DNA of 64,000 nt from Halobacillus halophilus DSM 2266 (lineage in GTDB: Bacteria > Bacillota > Bacilli > Bacillales > Halobacillaceae). This document shows positions 62,043 to 64,000 of the stretch, in pieces. The position numbers were made by a program, and so were the translations under genes. The stretch's first letter is position 1. Every line of letters begins with the position of its first letter. The stretch spans positions 2,108,001 to 2,172,000 of the forward strand of contig NC_017668.1 of assembly GCF_000284515.1 (NCBI RefSeq), given 5' to 3'. Below the pieces are notes generated by a model, which worked only from the letters and a program-made list of their open reading frames with translations, was not told the DNA's origin and searched no databases.

Positions 62043-62058
62043 ATACTCTGTGACTTTT
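62028..62058 (+). terminator. terminator of sqdB operon
   Basis: AAAGTCACAGAGT/ACTCTGTGACTTTT stem; the stop codon lies in the loop. Confidence 0.82.
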
Positions 62059-62107
62059 CATTTGAGCGAGCATTTTCCAATAAATTGGAGAGGTAGTTCT
62101 GCAAATT

Positions 62108-62123
62108 ACTTAGTAGCAACTCC
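62108..62123 (+). repeat. ACTTAGTAGCAACTCC repeat, copy 1
   Basis: 16-bp core shared with copies at 62213 and 62457; followed by an A-rich stretch in each case. Confidence 0.7.
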
Positions 62124-62201
62124 GAAGTAAAAACAAAAACCAAGTTATATCGAACGTTCTCTATAACGAATTAATAGCAATAGGGATTCGAATTTAAGCA
62201 T

Positions 62202-62228
62202 TTTTACTTAAAACTTAGTAGCAACTCC
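62202..62228 (+). repeat. ACTTAGTAGCAACTCC repeat, copy 2
   Basis: The 16-bp core (62213-62228) preceded by ACTTAAA, shared with copy 3. Confidence 0.75.
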
Positions 62229-62445
62229 AATTATATAAACAAAAAAACAAATTACATATTCAAACAGAAGAAAAGCAACAAACAGCAGCGCCAGAAGGGG
62301 CGAAACATAGAAGTGCATGGTGTTTACAGTAGGATCCAGACAAGCTTAAAGAAAGTAAAGCCTAATAAAACGGTTTGGCTAACCGGTTCATAAATTCCAC
62401 TTAATTCAGAAACAGATCATTAATAGGGGAGAATTATAAGAATAA

Positions 62446-62472
62446 TTTGACTTAAAACTTAGTAGCAACTCC
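62446..62472 (+). repeat. ACTTAGTAGCAACTCC repeat, copy 3
   Basis: Same extended unit as copy 2 (ACTTAAA plus core), 244 bp further on. Confidence 0.75.
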
Positions 62473-62830
62473 AAAACCAAAATAGAAAAACAATCTATAA
62501 GTACGATAAACATTTAACAACAAAGAAGTTTAAAGCAATGACATTTGACTGACAATTAAAAATTAATTCAGAGATAAAAGGTTCCAGAGAATATATATTA
62601 TTGGATAGACACATAAAACGCAAACTCAGTATATAAAAAAGAAGAGCTAGTAAAATGCTTGGCTGGAATGAATATATAGGAACGAAAAAATAATAATTAT
62701 TTAGGTAACAATCGTACATAGAGAATCTAAAGCTGAAGAGTGCTAAAACCGTAAGTCATAATATAAGTTTTTCGTTTAGATATTATTTTGATTTGAACTG
62801 ACTTATAACAAGCAGTATGGATACGATACC

Positions 62831-63468
<638 letters not shown>

Positions 63469-63966
63469 CCCGAAGTTTACATAAAGTAAAGAATCCTTCC
63501 CTTTTGCTTCTAAAAATATTTCTCCTATATATTATGGCTGGTTTCACTCGTTCTGCAGGCTTCTCATTAAAACTTTTTTAAACAGCTGGGGCTAATTTGT
63601 TAAATAAATGAAGCAAAAAAGTCACCCTTATTTAAAGGATGACTTTTTTTACGTTAAAACGGAACATTTGTTCTACCCCCGCGAATTTAGCATTTCACCT
63701 GCATTTCATCTAAATAATATACAACAAACTAACCCAAATTTACCTTTTCTATATAATAAATCATTCATTATCCATTTCAAAAAATCTGAATTATAAGCTT
63801 TTTTTAAAAAAATATCCTATATTCGAAAAATAATCGGTGATATATTTCCTATTTCTAGCTGTTTTCGGTTTAAAATAGTTTTTATTTAAGAAATTGGGGT
63901 AAGCTTTGCCTTGTGCCTTATAATAATCGAGTCTTTTATAGATGTTAAAATATGGAGGTTTTGAAA
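63469..63966. other. AT-rich DNA before the last gene
   Basis: No intact gene. Contains the hairpin above, a stretch at 63661-63697 resembling 63284-63320 of the relic, and TATAAT at 63919-63924, a likely -10 for the last gene. Confidence 0.4.
63615..63649. terminator. terminator-like hairpin
   Basis: AAAAAAGTCACCCTT against AAGGATGACTTTTTT with one mismatch; T tracts on both strands. No intact gene on either side; may belong to a lost gene. Confidence 0.55.
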
Positions 63967-64000
63967 TTGTTTACTTTAAGTGATTTACCGATGTTCTTTA
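63967..64000 (+). CDS. start of a gene cut by the window edge
   Basis: TTG 63967 follows GGAGG (63954-63958) by 8 bases and opens MFTLSDLPMFF. Only 11 residues are visible, so the product cannot be named. Confidence 0.5.
   Translation, partial: MFTLSDLPMFF

Noticed and set aside
62108-62472. CRISPR array
   Set aside because: Only three repeats, with gaps of about 90 and 230 bp and no cas genes.

Overview
The window looks like chromosome of a moderately halophilic Bacillaceae member close to Halobacillus. It has low-to-medium GC, Bacillus-type ribosome sites (AAGGAGG) and many GTG/TTG starts. Sporulation genes are present (cotE, spoVK, tlp). Gene order follows Bacillus subtilis for long stretches (ricA-cotE-mutS-mutL, miaA-hfq, spoVK-hflX-ynbB-glnR-glnA, lexA-yneB-ynzC-tkt-yneF-ccdA-yneI-ccdC-yneK-acnA, tlp, yneP-yneQ, plsY, yneT-parE-parC, and the yng leucine cluster). 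The genus is an inference from protein content, not a search result.

Layout. 1-10 kb: threonine catabolism (tdh-kbl), tRNA thiomethylation (miaB) with ricA, spore coat cotE, mismatch repair (mutS-mutL). 10-18 kb: a zinc-ribbon protein, an XRE regulator with three phased operators, miaA-hfq, spoVK, hflX, ynbB and glnRA behind a GlnR box. 18-22 kb: a variable island between glnA and lexA with gene fragments, an HTH protein, a roughly 390-bp element with terminal inverted repeats, a strong hairpin with possible pseudoknot, a 47-aa basic protein, and an apparently intact ISL3 element with an 8-bp target duplication.

22-34 kb: the SOS hub (lexA against a divergent operon with four LexA boxes; the yneA slot holds a 31-aa membrane peptide), then tkt, yneF, ccdA, an orphan MrpB-like protein, a decayed yneI response regulator, ccdC, yneK, acnA, a TlpA-type thioredoxin, and an fbpB-like gene cut near its 3' end by a TnpB element. 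35-44 kb: tlp, a double-AAA SpoVK relative, yneP, yneQ, then yneR, yidD, folE2 and plsY on the minus strand, a two-gene compatible-solute ABC transporter with fused permease and binding protein, and yneT. 44-49 kb: parE-parC behind a LexA-box promoter.

49-59 kb: a TetR gene and a seven-gene operon for leucine/branched acyl-CoA breakdown (acyl-CoA dehydrogenase, ligase, biotin carboxylase, biotin carrier, HMG-CoA lyase, hydratase, carboxyltransferase), with a TetR-type palindrome and a probable cre site at its head; a convergent acyl-CoA synthetase ends the block. 59-62 kb: sqdB and a glycosyltransferase, which together suggest sulfoquinovosyl diacylglycerol synthesis. 62-64 kb: AT-rich, repeat-bearing DNA with a frameshifted gene relic, and the start of another gene at the window edge. 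No rRNA, tRNA or CRISPR array was seen.
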